From: Larix kaempferi
Taxonomy: Eukaryota; Streptophyta; Pinopsida; Pinales; Pinaceae
Assembly (NCBI GenBank): GCA_027924585.1
Contig: BSBM01000370.1
Coordinates: forward strand, 28,107,501 to 28,171,500
Direction of reading: 5' to 3'
Length of the DNA stretch: 64,000 nt
In this document: positions 10,985-23,684 of the stretch, piece after piece
Position numbering within the stretch: the first letter of the stretch is position 1
How the letters are laid out: every line of letters starts with the position of its first letter
The notes under the pieces: generated by a model
Databases searched by the model: none
Seen by the model: the letters and a program-made list of their open reading frames with translations, nothing else
What the model was told of the DNA's origin: nothing
Program-made: the position numbers and the translations under genes

Positions 10985-13900
10985 TGTTAGCAGTCTCTTG
11001 GAATTGTAGGGGTCTCGGTGGGCCGAACAAAGTAGAAGCTCTCAAAAATATGATAAAAAATGAAAAACTGGAACTTGTTTTACTCCAAGAGACTAATATG
11101 TAGAGTGCAGATTTCTTGGCTATCTCAAGCTCTATTTGGGCAGGAAGTCAGGGAGCTGCAGTAAATTCCAGAGGTGCCTCGAGGGGTATAGCGGCCATTA
11201 TCTCCCCAAAATACTCAATCCTATCTTACATAGAAAATAACCACTGGATGATCTCTGAAATAAAAGCTAAGGACAGTAACAACCCCATTTTTGTTTGCAA
11301 CGTGTATGGGCCCATCCATCACAGGGATAAAATCAAGTTCTGGGAAGACCTCAGCAATCTTAAAGAAAGCATGCATGGAGAAAAAACTTTCATAACTAGC
11401 AATTTTAATGTTACAAAATCCCATCAGGAGAAGCGGGGCAGCAGTATCGTTCATGACCCCTTTGGGGAAAAGCTTGAGGATCTTCTAGTGGACTTGTACC
11501 TTATTGATATCCCTCTAAAAAATGCTAAGTACACTTGGAGCAACAGAAGGAGCGGCGTTGGACATATAGCAGCCAAGCTGGATCATTTTCTGGTAATTTC
11601 CTCCTTCTTTCAATCTGACCTTTTAAATAGTGCCTATGCCATCCCTTGTTCCTCCTCTGATCATAAGCCTATTGGCCTCTCCATCTCTCCTCCTGAAAAT
11701 ATTGGACCTATTCCCTTTCGCTTCAACCACCTTTGGATCAACACCCCCGACTTCCTTAATGTTGTTTTTCTCGCTTGGAACACTAACTTCTCTGGTTCCC
11801 CTTGTTATAATTGGGAGTCTAAACTCAGAGCTGTAAAAATCGAGCCTGAAAATGGGCCAAAATTTCCTTCAAAAATCCTTGCAACTCTAGACTTATCCTC
11901 CATTCAAAGCTGAGTTCCCTCCATCAAAGAATCGATTCAGAGGAAATAACGACCTCTCTCCCTTAAGCTTGATATTCTTAAATAATCTAAACATGAAGAA
12001 GAAACCTAGAGAATCAAGTCCATGAAGCTTTGGCTTAGAGGAGGTGATTGTAACACCAAGTATTTTCATAACCAAACGAAAGCTCGACGTAGCCAAAATG
12101 TTATCAGGGAATTAAAAAATAGCAATGGGGAAAGGATCAATGGCCAAGAAAATATTAAACTCCTCACCTCCAATCATTTCAAAGAGCCCTTCTTGGACAC
12201 TGGAGATGTTGACCTGAATGAGAAAGCGGATCTATTAGAGAGCATCCCCAATCTTGTCACTAAAAATGAAAACCGAGATCTTGCAAAACCAATCTTGGAA
12301 CATGAAATTGAAAAAGCCATTTGGTCTCTCCAAATTAACAAGGCACCTGGCCCTAATGGCGTCACAATAAACTTCTATCGGGCTGCATGGGAGATTATCA
12401 AAGAAGATCTGAAGCGAATGCTGAACTGGACTAGGAAAAAAGATAAAATCAGAGGAGCCACCAACTCCTCTTTCCTCACCCTAATCCCTAAATAAAAACC
12501 CCCTTTCTCCATGAACCGCTTCAGGCCAATCTCCCTCTGCAACACCTCTTACAAAATCCTCACCAAAATTCTTGCCACCAGGATGAAAAAATTCATGGGA
12601 AAACTCATCTCCGAAGCACAAGGGGGATTCATAGCGGGTCACCAAATCTTGGATAACAATGTCATTGTACAGGAGGCTATCCACAGCATCATGGAAAAAA
12701 ATCATCAAGGGATGGCTATTAAATTAGATATGGCTAATGCCTTTGACAGAGTAAACCATAGCTTTCTCTTTGCCATCATGGAAAAGTTTGGTTTCTCCCC
12801 CACGTTTGTAAGGTGGATAAAAGCTTGCATCAACTCCCCCTGGATTGCCCCTCTGTCAACGGTAGACCTACCAATTTCTTCCTGGCTACTCGTGGTCTAC
12901 GCCAAGGTTTCCCTCTCTCCCCGTTTTTGTATCTCCTAGTAGCGGAATTGTTGAGTCGAAAAATTCACTCCATGTAAGACTCCGGAGAACTTAAGGGTAT
13001 CAGAATTGTTAGAGGTGTGCATCCTATAAATCAATCCCAGTTTGCAGATGATACTATTCTCCTTGGAGGAGCCTCTGTCACCATTGCTAATAAGGTCAAT
13101 CTTGTTCTCACGTCCTTCTTCAAGGCCTCGGATGGCAAAGTGAACTTTGAAAAATCCAAAATTTATAGCTGGAATTGCCCTCACAGGACCCTCGCAGGAA
13201 TTGCTAGAACTTTTGGTTTTGAAGGATTAAGAGACTGGAGTTCTTTCACCTATCTTGGTGTGCCAATTTTCAAAGTCAGGAAAAAACTGGCCGACTGGCA
13301 AGGACTTGTGGTCAAAATTACGAATAAGATCAGTACTTGTGGATCTCGCTGGATAAACCCCGCAGGAAAGCTAGTGCTCATCCAATCCATCCTTTCTGCC
13401 TACCCTCTCTACTCTTGATCCATCTCCCTCACCCCCAAGACTGTGATCTCTGAAATTTCCAAAGCTTTCTGGAACTTCCTTTGGCAGGGTGGGAAAACCA
13501 ATGGCACGAAAAAGTTTCCCCTCATCAGTTGGGATACAGTGTGCAGGCGTAAAGAGTATGGTGGGGCTAGGATAAAACACCTCTCCTATATGAATCTGGC
13601 CCTTGGTGCCAAAATCCTCTAGAGGATCATATCTAGAAAGAACGCTTGGTGGAAAGAAATCCTCTATAAAAAATACATGCAGGGAAGCAAAAGCAGGTGT
13701 TTGGAAAAAATCGACCAAGAGAGAAAAGGAACTGCGATTTGGAATCTGTGCAAAACTTTTGCCTTCATCATCCAAAACAATCTTTCATGGGCCCCAGGCA
13801 ATGGTAAGAAAATCAAAATTTGGAAAGACAATCTTGGACCCCGCTCTCCTGCCAATTATCTCATCTTCTTTAGGGATTTGAGATGCTATATGGAGCAGGA

Positions 13901-13997
13901 CAATATAACCAATCTTTATGACTTATCCTTTTGGTATTCCCAAGGAAAATGGACGGGATGGAAAAGTCTTGACCCCCTGGATCACCTATAGTTTGAG
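10984..13997 (+). pseudogene. LINE-1 ORF2, endonuclease and reverse transcriptase part
   Basis: ORF2 nicks target DNA and primes reverse transcription there. ATG 10984 starts MLAVSWNCRGLGGPNKVEAL, the classic L1 endonuclease beginning. LLQETNM, a NFNV block where GDFN is usual (the Asp appears lost) and SSSDHKP follow. The RT is visible as [42 protein letters not shown] and FADD at 13041-13052. Breaks: TAG 11101-11103, TGA 11911-11913 with further stops before 12022, TAA 12493-12495, a one-base shift near 12860 and stops at about 12973, 13417 and 13619. The frame ends at the Copia-2 insertion. Confidence 0.9.
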
Positions 13998-14589
13998 TGT
14001 TAAAATTTGAGCATTAATTCACAATACTCTTGGATCTTTAGTGAGAGAATAACATATACAGTATATCAATGCATAACAATCACAATAAGCATGACAAGCA
14101 TCACAAGAATCAAAAGCATGAGAGACAAGAGACACGGAGTTTCCATGGGGAAAACCCTAAGGTGAAAAACCCCACGACTTCCTCAGAGATAGAGAGAGCA
14201 ATAGCTCAACCAAAGTACAACCAAAATACACTTGAGATAGTCTCCTAGAGCAGATGATCCTCCTCCTCACTGGTGTGCCAGTTTCTGAGTGAGAGAAGTG
14301 TGTCTTTCCGAATGATCCAAATAGAGATCTCCCGATCTCTATTTATACTTAACCTGTTTTCCCAGTTACACTATGGGGCCGACTTGTCTATCTAGATACA
14401 TCCACAATATAATATATATTTCAGGGCCGACCCCACACATGGTGGTCTAATAACCCATCGGCAAGTACACACACTTGTGACACTTGTCAATCCACATGAC
14501 GACACTTCCTTATAGAGGAATAACACATCTCTTATAAGGGTACAATAAATATAGATGAAATACATTCTGAAGTTACATATACATCAACA
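13998..14589 (-). repeat. Copia-2 3' LTR
   Basis: 592 bp with TG...CA ends (plus strand TGTTAAAATTTGAGC ... CATCAACA). It matches 20752-21356; the length difference is partly a short GAAATACATAGAT duplication in the other copy. Confidence 0.93.
14339..14347 (-). promoter_or_regulatory. TATA box in Copia-2 LTR
   Basis: Minus-strand TATAAATAG, a good plant TATA box. The same motif occurs in the 5' LTR at 21093-21101, where it would drive the element. Confidence 0.6.
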
Positions 14590-14598
14590 CTCCCTCTT
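14590..14598 (-). other. Polypurine tract of Copia-2
   Basis: Minus-strand AAGAGGGAG abuts the TGTTGATG start of the 3' LTR. Confidence 0.75.
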
Positions 14599-14839
14599 AA
14601 CTAGGAAGGTATTTCTCGACACAATTCTGCTAGACAAGTCTTCTTCTTGGGATCATCGTCATCGATGCATCATCATCATCATCGTCACTGCTACTGCTAT
14701 CTCAACCAATCTATGACTCTACTCGTCATAGGAAGTTCTACAGAGCCAGTCCTTTTTCATACTGGATTTAGGCCCACCACCTGCAGGTCTTCATCATCTG
14801 TGCGAACGGTCTGATAGAGGTGGCCTCTCAGGACTAATT

Positions 14840-15385
14840 TTATGTGCGAATGCAATACCGAAAAGAGTATCCCAGGAACATTTATGTGCCTAAGCACGAC
14901 AGGAAATATCTCCCAGGACTGATTACATGCATCTCCTCCACAATACCTTTAAAGAGAATCCCAGGAACATTTATGTGCCGCAGCACGACCGGCAAGATCT
15001 CTAAAGAGCATCCCAAGACTTATTACGAGCATAAAGCTCAACCTCTCGGATCTCTAGGACTGATTACATGTGGATAGATAAAACCTTTAAAGAGCATCCC
15101 AGGAACATTTATGTGCCACAGCACGACCAGCAAGATCTCTAAAGAGCATCCCAGGACTAATTACGAGCACACAGCTCAACCTCTCGGATCTCTAGGACTG
15201 ATTACATGTCTCCGTAGTAATACCTCATCCCAGGACTGATTAAGAGCACACAGCTCAACCTATCGTATATCTGAGGACTGATTACATACTACATAGCAAT
15301 ACTGGAAAGAGTACCCCAGGAACATTTATGTGCCGCAGCACGACCGGCAAGATCTCCCAGGACTGATTACATGCTATTTGCACAA
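14840..15385. repeat. Complex tandem repeat in Copia-2 3' region
   Basis: Repeated modules built on CCCAGGAACATTTATGTGCC, AGCACGACCGGCAAGATCTC and GGACTGATTACATG recur four or more times with variable spacing. It lies between the pol stop and the polypurine tract and encodes nothing recognisable (the 14844-15077 ORF is repeat-derived). Confidence 0.85.
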
Positions 15386-15740
15386 CCTGCCACATATCAT
15401 CTCTGACCTCCAAGCATCAACCTGATACTCATGATCCAACGGATCATCATCGCATGAGGCATCATCACTTGTACCATCATGGTACATATCATCTGGAGCA
15501 ACATCTTGAAGCTCATCATCATGATCAACCTGATCATACAATGCATCCACCTAATGCACACCAAGTATCTACCTGATACATATCATCATACATGATCCAC
15601 CTGATCATATAGTGTATCCACCTGATACAAATACAAATACATGATACATATCAACATACATGATCTACCTATTCATACAATGTATCCACCTGATACAGAT
15701 ACATGGTCCAAGCATCCAACATGATGCATATACAAATACA

Positions 15741-16025
15741 TACAAATGATCCAACCGATCATATCCAGCATCCAACATGATGCATACATACATATAAATG
15801 ATCCAACTGATCATATCTAGCATCAACACGATGCGTACATACATACAAATATAAATGATCCAACTGATCATATCCAGCATCAACACGATGCGTACATACA
15901 TACAAATATAAATGATCCAACTGATCATATCCATCATCAACATGATACGTACATACATACAAATATAAATGATCCAACTGATCATATCCAACATCCAACA
16001 TGATGCATATACAGAGCAGTAACTG
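15741..16025. repeat. 57-bp minisatellite in Copia-2 3' region
   Basis: ATGATCCAACTGATCATATC recurs at 15798, 15855, 15912 and 15969, an exact 57-bp period, with a more diverged copy to the left. Because 57 is divisible by three, long repetitive frames appear on the minus strand (15665-16115); these are not genes. Confidence 0.92.
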
Positions 16026-16124
16026 GAGCATCATCCTGATACTCATCATCCAACGCTTACATCCACATCCATGTGAAGGATCCTCCTTCCAACATGCTTG
16101 GGATGGCTTCAACAAATGTGTCCA

Positions 16125-19100
16125 TCACTTCTTCCTCAAAGTGTCATCGATTTGAAGAACACCAAGCCTCTCCCTGAAGTACTCGAACTTCACCCTGGCT
16201 AGTGGCTTCGTTAGCACATCTGCAATCTGCTCATCTGTCGCAACATACAGGAGCTTCACGGCTCCTCTCTACACCATATCCCTGATATAGTGATATTTGA
16301 TCTCTATGTGTTTCGACCTGTCATGAAACACTGGGTTCTCAGACAGCTTCACACAACTCTGGTTATCGCAGAATATACCAGTAGCATCCAATCGGAGATC
16401 AAATGACTCAGACAGTAGCTTCCTTAGCCATACTGCCTCACAACTAGCTAAACAGGCTGCAACATTCTCTGCCTTAGCTATACTCAGTGCTACGCAGGAC
16501 TACTTCTTGCTGAACCAAGAGATCACACATGATCCCATACTGAAGCAACACCCAAATGTGCTCTTCCTATCTGCAGCACTGCCAGCCCAATCTGAATCAA
16601 CATAACCCTGCAGGTTAAACTTTTGATTCGCTTCATACTTAAGCCCATAATCCACTGTACCCTTCAGGTACCTCAGAACATGCTTTACAGCAACCAGATG
16701 AACACTCCTCGGATCCATCAAGAACTGGCTCAATATGTTCACTGCAAAACAAATATCTGGTCTCGTGTTCGTCAGGTACATCAAGGACCCAATCATCTGA
16801 CGATACATAAAGACATCAACCGGCTGAGATGAAGCATCACATAGAAGCTTTAGATTCGATGCCATGGGTGTGGCCATGGCCTTGCAATCCATCATCCCAA
16901 ATCTCTTCAGAATATCTACTGTGTACTTCCCTTGACCAAGGAAGATCCCACTTGAATTCTGCCACACCTCCATACCTAGGAAATAATGCATCATTTCCAA
17001 ATCTTTCATATCGGACTCAGCAGGAAGCTTCCTCTTAGTATCTGCAATCAATCTATCATCTCCTGTTACAAATAAGTCATCCACATACAGGAGTAGAATC
17101 ACAGGATTCCCTTCCTCAACCTTGTAGTAGAGGTTGGAATCCGCTTTACTCTTGGTAAAGCCCAAGCTAGATAGGAAACTGTCCATCCTACCATATCAAG
17201 TTCTGGGAGCTTGCTTCAAGCCATACAAGGCTTTCTTCAATCTGTACACATATGACTCCCTATCGTGTATTTCAAAACCGAGTGGTTGCTCCTTGTATAC
17301 TTCCTCTTCAACTACACCATTCAAGAAAGTAGTCTTGACATCCATCTGGTGTATTTTCCATTTCATTGTTGCAGCCAAGGTAAGTACTGTTCTGATGGAA
17401 GTATACCTGGCTACAAGTGCAAAAGTTTCTTCATAATCTATTCCCTCTTTCTGAGAGAATCCACGAGCTACGAATCTTGCTTTGTATTTCTCTACATTGC
17501 CATCTGCAGCATGCTTGATTTTGTAGATCCATTTGGAAGTCACAACAGACTTTTCTTTAGGTCTTGGGACAACATCCCAAACATCATTCTTCATTATTGA
17601 TTGGTATTCCTCAACCATGGCATCCTTCCATTCTTTCTTTTCCACTGCTTCTTCATAACTGGAAGGTTCTTTGTTCATAATGTCACAAAGTAAAGCAACA
17701 TTGCTGGTATGTGATCTGGTTCTCTTCTTTGCTCTGTGTTCTTCTTCTGGAATGCCAAATATTTCTGCATCTTGAATGAGCTCTCTAGCCCATGCAGGTT
17801 TCCTCTTGTGAGAGTTATCCTCACGGGGTGGATCTACAGGTTCTTGCGGATCTTCAAACTCACGAACAACTTCTGGAATTGCTTCAGTCATGGTAGTGTC
17901 TTGAAATCTAGTTTCCTTAGGTTCTTCATAAACTTCGATAGGTGCCTTCCTTGATTTGATGAATGTTGATTTTTCATCAAATGTTACATCCCTGCTGACA
18001 TCAATCTTCTTGAACCCTGGAAAGTATATTCTGCAAGCCTTCGAGCTTTCACTGTAACCCACAAACATACCCTTCTTTCCTGAAGGATCTAGTTTGGTCC
18101 TCTTTTCCTTTGGGACATGAGTGTATACTGGACAACCAAATATTCTGAAATGGCTGACTTTAGGTTTCTTACCAGAAAAGACCTCTTCTGGTGTCTTGTT
18201 GTCCAATATCTTGTGGGGTGTTATGTTTTGCACATATACAGCTGTTCTAACTACTTCTGCCCATAGATGCATAGGTAGATCCTGGTCATGCAGCATTGCC
18301 CTTGCTGCTTCCATGATTGTTCTATTCTTTCTTTCTGCAACTCCATTCTGTTGAGGATTATAAGGAGTAGTCAACTCCCTCTTAATCCCTGAATCACTGC
18401 AAAGCTTCTTGAAGTCACCTGAGGTGAATTCTCCACCATTGTCGGATCTGAATGTTTTGATCTTTTTGTCAGTTTGATCTCCATCAAGGTTTTGAATTCC
18501 TTGAACTTATCAAACACCTCATCTTTGTTTTTCAAGAAGTATACCCAAGTCTTCCTGGAGAAGTCATCAATAAATGAGACATAGTAAACATACCCACTTA
18601 GAGAACTGGATGACATAGGACCACATACATCTAAGTGGATGATTTCCAGGATATCTTTTTCCTTGCTTTCACTACTTGGGAAAGCCTTCTTAATATTCTT
18701 ACCTTTTGCACATCCTTTGCAAACACCTTCATGTTTGGTCTTGATTTCAGGAAGACCCTCTATAGCCTTACTTGCAATTGGAAGTTCCTTATAATGCATA
18801 TGAGCAAGTCTTCTATGCCAAAGTTCACTTGGCTCCATGGATTCATGCACCATGGCATGTTTAGGTTGTCCTTTTAATTTATACAAACCTCCCTCTTGCT
18901 CTCCAATCACAACTGCATCATCTATGGTCTTTCCCTTTGGCCACATTAGGACTTGGCCATCCACAAATGCAACCCTCATACCTTTTGTATCCAATGCAGA
19001 GATGGAGAGTAAGTTCTTCTTGAGCCCAGGTACATAAAGGACTTCTTTCATCTTCAAAGATTTTCCAGAATCTAGGTTGTAGGAGGCTTCACCACTTCCT

Positions 19101-20179
19101 TTGATGGGATATTGATAATCATCCCCAAGTTTCACTTTATGGGGTGATTCATGTTCAGACAGATTTACAAAGGATTCTTTAAACCCAGTCATGTGTTTGG
19201 AAGCCCCACTGTCAATTAACCAATCATTACAACCATGGGAGATAGTACCTGTGAGAGCAGAGATTAGAACATACTCTTCTTCACTTGATGAGTCATCATT
19301 ACTATCATCATTTTCTTCCCTAGCCTTCTTCTTTGGAGGTTCATCATCTTTGGCAGCATGAGCATGGTACCTTCTTTTGTTACCCTTCTTCTTCTTGCTG
19401 GAGTTGTTGTTGTTGTGTTTGTCCCTTTTGTTCTTAGGACATTCTAAAGCAAAGTGACCCTTCTCATTACAAGTGAAACACCTTAGATCTTTCTTGTCTT
19501 TGTGAAAATGATGAGAAGATTTCTTCTTGTGATGGGATGGCTCCCTCTTGAACTTAACCTTCTCAGTGTGAGCTATGAGAGCTTGATCTTCATTTCCCAT
19601 CTTCTCTTCTCTTGCCACAAGCCTTGCTTCTTCTTGAGAACATTCCTCCCATAATCTGCTGAAGGAGATTAACTTCTTTTTGGCACAGATCCCCTGGATA
19701 AAAGAGTCCCATGACCTAGGTAGGCCATTCAAAGTAGTCATAACAATTTCACCATTCTCCACCATTTCATCTACAGCTTCAAGTTGTTCCTTGATCTGAG
19801 AGACATTGGAGAAATAGGATTGAATGGTTTCTCCATTCAACATCTTGACCCCTTTCAATTGATTCTGCAGGGTCGTCTTCCGATTTATGTTCTTTCCTTC
19901 AAATAGCTTGGTCAAAGAGTCAAACATAGCCTTGGGTGTCTTTAGAGAAGACACATGGGGTATGAGATGGTCTTTGATAGAATCAGCAATGATTCTCTTT
20001 GCCTTGACCAAGTTCTTCTTATGCAATACCTTAGCCTCTTCATCCTCTGGGATAGGGATGTCTTCTTTTATATATGAGTCCAACTCATTCTCTTTCAGGA
20101 TTAACCCGATCCTATACTTCCAAGCTCGGAATTTATCAGCCCCTTCAAGCTTATCCTCAAGCTTAGTGTGGTGAGACAT
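16125..20179 (-). pseudogene. Copia-2 gag-pol polyprotein, broken
   Basis: ATG at 20179 (MSHHTKLEDKLEGADKFRAW) opens a 602-codon segment: UBN2-type gag (residues about 10-170), CCHC knuckle at residues 234-247 (CFTCNEKGHFALEC), protease DSGA at 323-326, GAG-pre-integrase and the first integrase Asp (HLDVCGP). A one-base loss near 18475 shifts the frame inside integrase. Reading resumes through FRSDNGGEF into the 18374-17196 segment (rest of integrase, then RT N-terminus). TGA at 17196-17198 (Trp expected) interrupts RT. YVDD lies at 17076-17087. A stop at 16500-16502 and another near 16260 break RNase H. The frame ends at TGA 16125-16127. Gag is intact; pol is dead. Confidence 0.94.
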
Positions 20180-20739
20180 CTTAAAGAGTACTTCAAATGA
20201 AATAGAAAAGATTTAGGTCTTACCACTTGAAATGCTGAAAACTGGATCTGGTCCCGGATTAGGGTTTGTCGGAAAAACCCTAAAAATTCAAAATGTGAAT
20301 TTCAACTTTCTGAAAGGATAGAAAGATGCGCCTTGATGAGCTGATCAACCTAGTGTATTCAGAATTTGAGATCATCAAAGCTTTACCTTCAGATTTGCCT
20401 TTTTGTCCTCCCGGGTTCACTAGGGAGAGCCCTGAATTAGGGTTTGATTTTCCCGGAGATCTACCCAGCCAAAAATCTCGATCCAAAGCTCTAAACTTCG
20501 ATTTTTGTAAGGAGCTTCCAGCTATGGCTTCAAATTTCAAAAATTCCTATTTTTGTGGAAACCCTAATTTTTAGGGCCAAATTTGAAAATGCTCAGAATT
20601 GAATTCTGATTGGACAGATAGATTCTCCTTGAAGATTAGATTCAATCTACTATACTTCTTTTCCAAACACTATGGAGAGAAACCCAATAAACAAGAAACT
20701 CAAGTTTTCGTCAATGAAAAATGTCTTCTTCTCACGTTA
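20180..20739 (-). other. Copia-2 leader between primer site and gag
   Basis: About 560 bp without a gene on the coding strand. The opposite-strand ORF 20326-20574 and the ORF 20280-20540 are shadows in this leader. A homologous leader precedes Copia-4 gag at 62784-63180. Confidence 0.6.
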
Positions 20740-20751
20740 GCTCTTATACAA
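20740..20751 (-). other. Primer-binding site of Copia-2 (initiator tRNA-Met type)
   Basis: Minus-strand TTGTATAAGAGC directly follows the 5' LTR and matches the TGGTATCAGAGC primer site at 10 of 12 positions. Confidence 0.7.
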
Positions 20752-21356
20752 TGTTAAAATTTGAGCATTAATTCACAATACTCTTGGATCTTTACTGAGA
20801 GAATAACATATACAATATATCAATGCATAAAAATCACAATAAGCATGACAAGCATCACAAGAATCAAAAGCATGAGAGACAAGAGACACAGAGTTTCCGT
20901 GGGGAAAACCCTAAGGTGAAAAACCCCACAACTTCCTCAGAGATAGAGAGAGCAATGGCTCAACCAAAGTACAACCAAAATACACTTGAGATAGTATCCT
21001 AGAGAAGATGATCCTCCTCCTCACTAGTGCGCCAGTTTCTGAGTGAGAGAAGTGTGTCTTTCCGAATGATCCAAATAGAGATCTCTCGATCTCTATTTAT
21101 ACTTAACCTGTTTTCCCAATTACACTATGGGGCCGACTTGTCTATCTAGATACATCCATAATATAATATATATTTCAGGGCCGACCCCACACATGGTGGT
21201 CTAATAACCCATCGGCAAGTACACACACTTGCGACACTTGTCAATCCACATGACGACACTTCCTTATAGAGGAATAACACATCTCTTATAAGGGTACAAT
21301 AAATATATATGAAATACATAGATGAAATACATTCCAAAGTTACATATACATCAACA
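20752..21356 (-). repeat. Copia-2 5' LTR
   Basis: 605 bp with TG...CA ends, matching 13998-14589. Primer site on its inner side and LINE ORF2 sequence on its outer side define both edges. Confidence 0.93.
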
Positions 21357-22593
21357 CTGAGTACAATGCACTCCTCTCCCGGCTACATGGTGCGATACCC
21401 ATACACCAATCACTACGAGACAAGCGAAGATGGGGGAATAGTGGCCACTATAGTGTTAAAGAAGGATACAACTACTTGGATACTCTAAACAACCGAGGTA
21501 GCAAGGATAAAAAATGGAAGAAAGTATGGGACAGAGACGGGATATCTAAAGTGAATGTCTTCAACTGGGCCCTTACTCATAAAAATATTCTCACTGCAGA
21601 AAATCTCAAGAATAGAGGAATTGAAGGACCGGCTAGATGCATTCTTTGTAAAAAAGAGGAGGAGACAATCACTCATCTCTTCCTTGACTGCGAGTTTTCC
21701 CAAGAAGTGTGGCATAAATATTTTCAAGACATCCACCCTAACCTTGTCCTCCCCACCATCTGGTCTGACCTCTTTGCAAATTGGCACTTATATTATCCCA
21801 ACTCCTTCTCCAGGAAATCGAACTTCAAAAGAGCCTAGATCGCCTTCCCAAAAATCCTGTGTTGGAAACTTTAGACTGCCGGGAACCACGAAATTTTTGA
21901 GGGTCTTAAAGCTTCCCCAAGAAAAATCATCTCCTCTGCAAAAGCCCTGTGGATTGATTCCCTCTCTTCTAGAAGTGTGAAAAATCTCAACAAGGAACCC
22001 CTAACTGTTGAAGAAAAAATATGGGTAGCTGACCTACTCTCTTTCCCTTCCCACTCTGTTCCCCAAATCCATAGAAACAAAAAACCTCAGAACTGGCATA
22101 TCATAAAGGATCCTGAAGACCTCCAAATATGAATTCATACTCTGGGAAGCAACATACTCTTCTTCAATGGTGCCTCCAAAGGCAATCCCGGGTTGGCAGG
22201 TGCGGGGGGGTTCTTCTTGACTCCGACGGAAACAAAATGGATGATTTTGCTTGGGGAATTGGGAAAAGAACCAACAACAATGTTGAATGGCTAGCTGTGA
22301 TAAAAGGGATGGACATTGCCAGAAGCAAAGATATCAATGATCTAATGGTTTTTGGAGACTCTATGTTGGTGATTAGAGAAGCCAGGGACATAGCCAATTT
22401 GCATCAAAAGCCTATCTCCACGATGCATCAACATTTCTTCTATTTGGCCAAGGATTTCCACTTACTATCCTTCCTTCACATCCTTAGGCATTGCAACAAA
22501 TGCATCGACACTATGGCAAATATCGGTGCGAGTTTGAATTGTGGACATGCTATGCCCAATGGTCTCCCCAAGGTGGATGTTTGGGTGCCCTAA
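21357..22593 (+). pseudogene. LINE-1 ORF2, zinc-binding and RNase H part
   Basis: Continuation of ORF2 after Copia-2: EYNALLSRLHGAIPIHQ, then the zf-RVT zinc-binding region (CILCKKEEETITHLFLDC) near 21640-21695. TAG at 21836 and a stop near 21870 follow. RNase H begins near 22161 as FFNGASKGNPG, with Asn where the catalytic Asp is usual. A slip in the G-run at 22204-22210 shifts to the frame of GGVLLDSDGNKM, NNNVEWLAVIKGM and VFGDSM. The frame ends at TAA 22591-22593. RNase H at the end of ORF2 is known in many plant L1-like LINEs. Confidence 0.88.
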
Positions 22594-22918
22594 GCATTTC
22601 CCTATGTTCCACCACCCACCACTCTCCATACCTTTCCACTTGATGGCCTCATTAATTCTTCAAATCTCTCCGAGATCCTCCTGCTCACATCAGAGGTCTC
22701 CTCGATGGTTTTGGCGGTCACCCCTGGAAGACACCACTTGTCTCGCATGTGGGGTTTTAATGTGGACGGTCCCCAAGGTGGTGTGGGGCTATTTCATGTA
22801 GGGTGGTGGAGGTCATAGCACCCTACGTTCTCTTTTGAACTCCTATCTCTCACTGTCTGTTCTTGCCTGTGTCTTCCATTGCAGCGTTGATTTCGGAAGT
22901 CTTTTGTTTCAGGAGACT

Positions 22919-23684
22919 ATGGATTATTGCAATCAATGCCCTACTGCTCTGCACTGCAAAAAATGCAGGAGGAATGAGCAGAGCACTCCTGGGGGGGGCT
23001 AGTAATGGTGGAAAGAAGCGTTACCTTTCCAAAAAATTTTAGGGTTCTGGTGGTGTTGATTCCTCTAGGGGAGGAGGAACTAAGGCGGCCTGCCTCAGCC
23101 ACCCAAAGACGGATGACTCTAGAAGTAGAGGTGCTTTGATGCCTATTGAGAATAGTCACGGTTATGGAAATAGAGGCACTGTGATGTTTCCTAGCAGCGG
23201 TTTCGCTTTTGGATAGGTCTAGGTCTCTAGTTATCACTGGAATTCTTGAGAAATTGGTAAAGGTGCATTTCCTCAGCTGTATCGTGGTAGTCCTGGTGAT
23301 TTGGAAAATAGGGGTTCTCCTCAGGGCGAGGAAAGCCCCTCCCCTGAGCTCCATTTGCAAGTTCAACACCTGGAAACACAAGTCCACTCACTCAAGGGGG
23401 ACCTTGTAGACATGAAAAAAACAATTTCCCATTTGGCTACCTTTGTGCAAATCTCCAATTCTAATGTTCGGGCAAGCACTGGTAAGATGAAAGATTTATT
23501 TGAAAAGATAATGGGCAAGCATGACACCTTCTACAATTGCCTGCGAATTGTAGAGGCCAAAGTGGACTGTGTTAGGACCAATAGTGGGAGCAGCCCCTCG
23601 GTCATCCTGAATATTGACGACGACAACGTTGTCACCGCTGCTGGTATCAAGGATAAAATCGCTCACAACCGTCATGACAATTAA
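22919..23684 (+). pseudogene. LINE-1 possible third ORF with Cys-rich start and coiled coil
   Basis: Downstream of RNase H an ATG at 22919 reads MDYCNQCPTALHCKKCRRNE, with paired CxxC motifs. A G-run at 22989-22996 shifts the frame and several stops follow. From 23301 the frame is open again with ELHLQVQHLETQVHSLKGDL, a heptad-rich probable coiled coil, ending at TAA 23682-23684. The truncated LINE at 58431-59809 also has a coiled-coil frame after RNase H. Whether this is a real third ORF or a C-terminal extension is an inference. Confidence 0.4.

Larger units (their letters stand above)
13998..21356 (-). mobile_element. Copia-2: Ty1-copia element inserted in LINE-1
   Basis: Complete minus-strand LTR element: 5' LTR 20752-21356, primer site, gag-pol 16125-20179, a repetitive 3' region, polypurine tract and 3' LTR 13998-14589. 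Target copies flank it: TTGAG at 13993-13997 and CTGAG at 21357-21361 (4 of 5 match). Length is about 7.36 kb. Its gag closely resembles that of Copia-4 at 63181, and the LTRs share motifs, so both belong to one family. Confidence 0.95.

Noticed and set aside
15665-16115. Long minus-strand frames with repeated peptide blocks
   Set aside because: Product of a 57-bp minisatellite whose period is a multiple of three.
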